Origin: Chloroflexota bacterium
Lineage (GTDB): Bacteria; Chloroflexota; Dormibacteria; Aeolococcales; Aeolococcaceae
Assembly (NCBI GenBank): GCA_003491925.1
Contig: DNAU01000326.1
Location: 375-6,687, forward strand
Reading direction: 5' to 3'
Length of the DNA: 6,313 nucleotides
Shown here: positions 5,807 through 6,313 of the stretch, in pieces
Layout: every line of letters starts with the position of its first letter
Numbering within the stretch: the first letter of the stretch is position 1
Notes under the pieces: generated by a model
Databases searched by the model: none
Seen by the model: the letters and a program-made list of their open reading frames with translations, nothing else
What the model was told of the DNA's origin: nothing
Made by a program: the position numbers and the translations under genes

Positions 5807-6313
5807 ATGTACGAGCTGAAGAAGCTGTCCCGCGTCTACCCCAAGGGCAGGACCAAGGTCGCCGCCCTGAGCGGGGTGGACCTCCAGATCCCCGACGGCG
5901 AGTTCATCACCGTCCAGGGGCTCACCGGGCACGGGAAGACCACATTCCTCCAGATGCTCGGAGCCCTGGACAAGCCGACCTCCGGCAGGATCATCTTCGA
6001 CGGCAAGGACCTGGGGGCCATGCCCGAGTCCCAGCTGGTCGACGTGCGCGCCCAGAACTTCGGCTTCATCTTCCAGAACTACAACCTGCTGCCCACGCTC
6101 ACTGCCGAGGAGAACGTCGAGGTGGCGCTGGTGCCGCTCAAGGTCCCGGCGGCCGAGCGCCGCGCGCGCTCGCTGGCGGCCCTTGCCGAGGTCGGGCTCG
6201 CCGAGCGGGCCAACCACTTCCCCCCCGAGATGTCGGGTGGCGAGCAGCAGCGGGTGGCGATCGCCCGAGCCCTGGTCAAGGAGCCGAAGGTGATCCTCGC
6301 CGACGAGCCGACC
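5807..6313 (+). CDS. ABC transporter ATP-binding protein, MacB/LolD type (3' end outside window)
   Basis: Cytoplasmic ATPase that powers the upstream permease. The first 169 residues are visible. Walker A is GLTGHGKT (38-45, K44), the Q-loop is Q90 in [10 protein letters not shown], the signature is MSGGEQQR (142-149), and Walker B is VILADE (162-167) with catalytic E167. The window ends at the following DEPT. The missing part would hold the D-loop and switch histidine. [10 protein letters not shown] and the early [10 protein letters not shown] are typical of the LolD/MacB group. Walker A is unusual: Leu39-Thr40-Gly-His42 replaces the common Pro-Ser-Gly-Ser, though the required Gly-Lys-Thr is kept. 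ATG5807 follows GGAG by 6 bases and the permease stop by 10, so the pair is one operon and probably translationally coupled. Confidence 0.94.
   Translation, partial: MYELKKLSRVYPKGRTKVAALSGVDLQIPDGEFITVQGLTGHGKTTFLQMLGALDKPTSGRIIFDGKDLGAMPESQLVDVRAQNFGFIFQNYNLLPTLTAEENVEVALVPLKVPAAERRARSLAALAEVGLAERANHFPPEMSGGEQQRVAIARALVKEPKVILADEPT

Noticed and set aside
4162..5808. 548-codon minus-strand frame opposite the permease
   Set aside because: A low-complexity Gly/Arg/Asp-rich shadow. The plus strand has the FtsX motifs and a ribosome binding site.

Overview
The window is very G+C-rich (around 70% by eye) and strongly biased to G/C at third codon positions, so most long open frames opposite real genes are shadows. 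GTG starts, AGGAG-type ribosome binding sites, a CGNR-type zinc-finger relic and Thr/Pro-rich linkers in exported proteins suggest a high-GC, soil-type bacterium (Actinomycetota, Chloroflexota or Dormibacterota-like). The sequence alone does not settle which.

Layout. (1) 1-744, minus strand, runs off the left edge: a ferritin-like domain fused to a VIT1/CCC1 iron/manganese transporter. (2) 775-1379: about 600 bases with no intact gene. It holds the 3' remnant of a CGNR zinc-finger regulator broken by at least one frameshift (974-1197) and then a leader with a small AT-rich island. (3) 1380-2483, plus strand: a DUF3048/YerB-family lipoprotein with a Thr/Pro/Val linker behind its lipobox. (4) 2484-2699: a convergent intergenic region with four degenerate 18-base repeats and two GC-rich hairpins, the likely terminators of the genes on either side. 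(5) 2700-3974, minus strand: glutamate dehydrogenase (424 aa), starting at GTG behind a perfect AGGAGG. (6) 3975-4230: a divergent control region with several inverted repeats and a -10-like TATACT. (7) 4231-5796 and 5807-6313+, plus strand: a two-gene ABC operon of the MacB/FtsX/LolD type, a four-helix permease and its ATPase. The ATPase runs off the right edge just after Walker B.

The genes do not form one pathway. The permease and ATPase clearly work as one transporter or mechanotransmission complex. Glutamate dehydrogenase links carbon and nitrogen metabolism and shares a divergent promoter region with that operon, so joint regulation is possible but unproven. The ferritin-VIT protein would handle iron at the membrane. 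I see no mobile element, tRNA, rRNA or CRISPR array. The least ordinary items are the broken CGNR gene, the repeat and hairpin cluster at 2503-2680, the operator-like palindrome at 4144-4156, and the low-complexity insertions in the exported proteins.
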